Shown piece by piece: positions 62,596 to 64,000 of a stretch of DNA of 64,000 nt. The DNA comes from an uncultured Psychrosphaera sp. (GTDB lineage: Bacteria; Pseudomonadota; Gammaproteobacteria; Enterobacterales; Alteromonadaceae), in the NCBI RefSeq assembly GCF_947500655.1, contig NZ_CANMSK010000008.1:83139-147138 (forward strand). The letters run 5' to 3'. The position numbers were made by a program, and so were the translations under genes. Positions within the stretch are counted from its first letter, which is position 1; each line of letters begins with the position of its first letter. The notes beneath the pieces were generated by a model that saw only the letters and a list, made by a program, of their open reading frames with translations, had not been told where the DNA came from and did not search any database.

Positions 62596-62907
62596 TTAAA
62601 CACTGCCTTCACTTTCTATCACTAAAATTCTGGCGGCACCTTGTGGGTGCGCAACATGTTCGGTGCCAATGCCGGCGTAAAAAATATCGCCAACATCCAG
62701 CAACACAGAATGCTCAACGCCTTCTTGTTTGTACAACATGTTTACTTGACCATCTAATACAACAAACACTTCTTCGCCATCGTTAATATGCCACTTATAA
62801 GGTTTATCGGTCCAATGTAAGCGTGTGGTTATGCCCTGCATATTGGCAATGTCTAATGCCTGCCAAGCTTTGTCGCCAGTAAATTCTTTTGCTCTTATAA
62901 CCTTCAC
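62596..62907 (-). CDS. Small cupin-domain protein
   Basis: 103 residues beginning with GTG (GGAG 6 nt upstream). One cupin barrel: KWHINDGEEVFVVLDGQVNMLY (His, Glu ligand pattern) and DVGDIFYAGIGTEHVAHPQGAARILVIE (second His). Binds a metal and perhaps a small ligand. Upstream gene of the cupin-GNAT pair, and divergent from the LysR gene at 63107. Confidence 0.85.
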   Translation of the reverse strand: MKVIRAKEFTGDKAWQALDIANMQGITTRLHWTDKPYKWHINDGEEVFVVLDGQVNMLYKQEGVEHSVLLDVGDIFYAGIGTEHVAHPQGAARILVIESEGSV

Positions 62908-63106
62908 ATTTAACTCCTACTGATGACAACAAACTAACTGATTTATGCCGCTGATTATCCACAAGTTAATGACTTAATACTATTACTCTAAACACATAAA
63001 ATTGATTTATTGTTTCCATTTAGTCGTTAATTAAATTGCATTTATTGGCTGAGTATTTACACTCACCAAATATATTTTCGGATCTCATTTTCCAGTCGGA
63101 GTTTTT

Positions 63107-64000
63107 ATGCCTACCAGCTTTAAGTCTTTAGAAGGCATTGTTGCGTTTGTTGAAGTCGTATCCAATGGCAGCTTCACCAAAGCCGCCGAAATAAGCGGAC
63201 ATTCAACTTCTTATATCAGTAAAGAGATCACAAAATTAGAAGAGCGACTCGGAGTGCGTTTACTTAACCGCACCACCCGTTCTTTAAGTCTTACACCAGA
63301 AGGCGAGATGTATTATCAACAATGCCAGCAAATTGTTAGCGACGCTGTAGAAGCAGAACAGTCGATGACAGGTCAGCAACAAAAACCGAAAGGTTTATTA
63401 CGTGTAAGTTGCCCAGTAAACTTTGGTTTATCTAAATTGCGCCCTGTTCTTGCTAAGTTCACCAGCCAACATAAAGGCGTGCAACTAGAGCTAGATTTAA
63501 ACGATAGAAAAGTAGATATGGTAGCTGAAGGTTATGACGTCATAATACGAGCATCAATCCAACAAGAAGACTCTAGTTTAATAAGTCGCCGCTTTATGAA
63601 GTCCGAAGTGATCACGGTTGCTTCACCTAATTATGTTAAAAAAAATGGTTTACCTAAGAAACCAACAGACTTAACCCATCATCAAACCATTAGTTACGGT
63701 TATTTAAAACAACCGAAGCTTTGGATGTATATCGACAAAAATGCTCAACCAATTCAAATAAATGTTGATAGCCAAGTCACCACCAACAGTGGCGAAATGA
63801 ACCTTGCATTATGTATCGCAGGTAAAGGCGTTACTCGGATCCCAAGATTCCATTTAACCGATGAGCTGACACAAAATAAGTTAGTAGAACTGTTTGATGA
63901 TTACCCTCAAATTGATATAGACATACACTTGGTTTACCCAAGTCGTAAACACATGTCTAGCAAAGTAAGAAGCTTTATTGATTTTGTTGTTGCTGAGTTG
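63107..64000 (+). CDS. LysR-family regulator (partial, runs off the window)
   Basis: 298 codons from ATG 63107 (CGGAG 6 nt upstream) with no stop before the window end. LysR helix-turn-helix: FKSLEGIVAFVEVVSNGSFTKAAEISGHSTSYISKEITKLEERLGVRLLNRTTRS. Ends within the C-terminal helix (SFIDFVVAEL), so only a few residues are missing. CrgA/DsdC-like subgroup. Divergent from the cupin-GNAT pair, its likely target. Confidence 0.93.
   Translation, partial: MPTSFKSLEGIVAFVEVVSNGSFTKAAEISGHSTSYISKEITKLEERLGVRLLNRTTRSLSLTPEGEMYYQQCQQIVSDAVEAEQSMTGQQQKPKGLLRVSCPVNFGLSKLRPVLAKFTSQHKGVQLELDLNDRKVDMVAEGYDVIIRASIQQEDSSLISRRFMKSEVITVASPNYVKKNGLPKKPTDLTHHQTISYGYLKQPKLWMYIDKNAQPIQINVDSQVTTNSGEMNLALCIAGKGVTRIPRFHLTDELTQNKLVELFDDYPQIDIDIHLVYPSRKHMSSKVRSFIDFVVAEL

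Overview
The window is an AT-rich chromosomal segment of a marine gammaproteobacterium, most likely of the order Alteromonadales (Colwellia/Thalassotalea-like). The evidence is the housekeeping order xerC-DUF484-dapF-lysA-lptM with divergent cyaY, the hemC-hemD-hemX-hemY block, a DeoR regulator upstream of glmS, greB back to back with tex, and DUF2956 and DUF1456 proteins. The order is assigned from family and synteny knowledge; the genus is a guess. No rRNA, tRNA, CRISPR array or prophage was seen.

Layout. 1-1354: a DUF6868 gene split by a 0.27 kb element with terminal inverted repeats, then an empty AT-rich stretch. 1355-4409: a chemoreceptor, a Rof-like protein and an exported HAD dehalogenase. 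4639-8238: an accessory stretch of small secreted or membrane proteins, including two genes flanked by 9-bp inverted repeats around an attC-like site (possible integron cassettes); the second encodes a HEPN-like protein. 8239-8835: repeats. 8836-14334: a redox/copper locus made of a RegBA/PrrBA/RoxSR-type two-component system, an outer-membrane protein, an MbnH-like di-heme enzyme and an MbnP-like copper protein, with a candidate RegA operator upstream. 14398-18271: an adenylate cyclase with CHASE2 sensor and a diguanylate cyclase. 18523-21590: a BaeSR-like two-component system and two small Ca-binding or EF-hand-like proteins, with TTTGCA direct repeats before both transcription units. 21903-30488: GAF, TetR, MBL-fold, CNNM/CBS, fumC with an in-frame amber codon, nitroreductase, Sel1 protein. 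30552-37981: glmS and its DeoR regulator, an EAL protein, DUF1456, greB, tex. 38081-45203: oxidoreductase and small-molecule response genes, each next to a regulator (SDR/LysR, membrane protein with a TetR operator, DODA, azoR/LysR/pirin, TSUP). 45196-57841: gabD, the xerC-dapF-lysA block, cyaY, the hem block and a trio of unknown genes. 57919-64000: puuE, a methyltransferase, MscS, DUF2956, GNAT, cupin and a LysR gene cut by the window end.

Several genes appear linked by shared cis sites. A 17-bp GCGAC-N5-GTCGC palindrome precedes the MbnP operon that ends in regBA. A 58-nt promoter module occurs both at the TetR/MBL divergent promoter and about 18 kb away upstream of an unrelated membrane gene. 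A 28-nt motif (24 of 28 identical) occurs upstream of azoR and of the pirin gene on either side of a LysR gene. A TTTGCA-N5-TTTGCA type repeat precedes both the sensor kinase operon and the EF-hand genes. These are the most testable regulatory predictions here. The strongest candidate for an undescribed system is the RegBA-controlled MbnP/MbnH/outer-membrane-protein locus.
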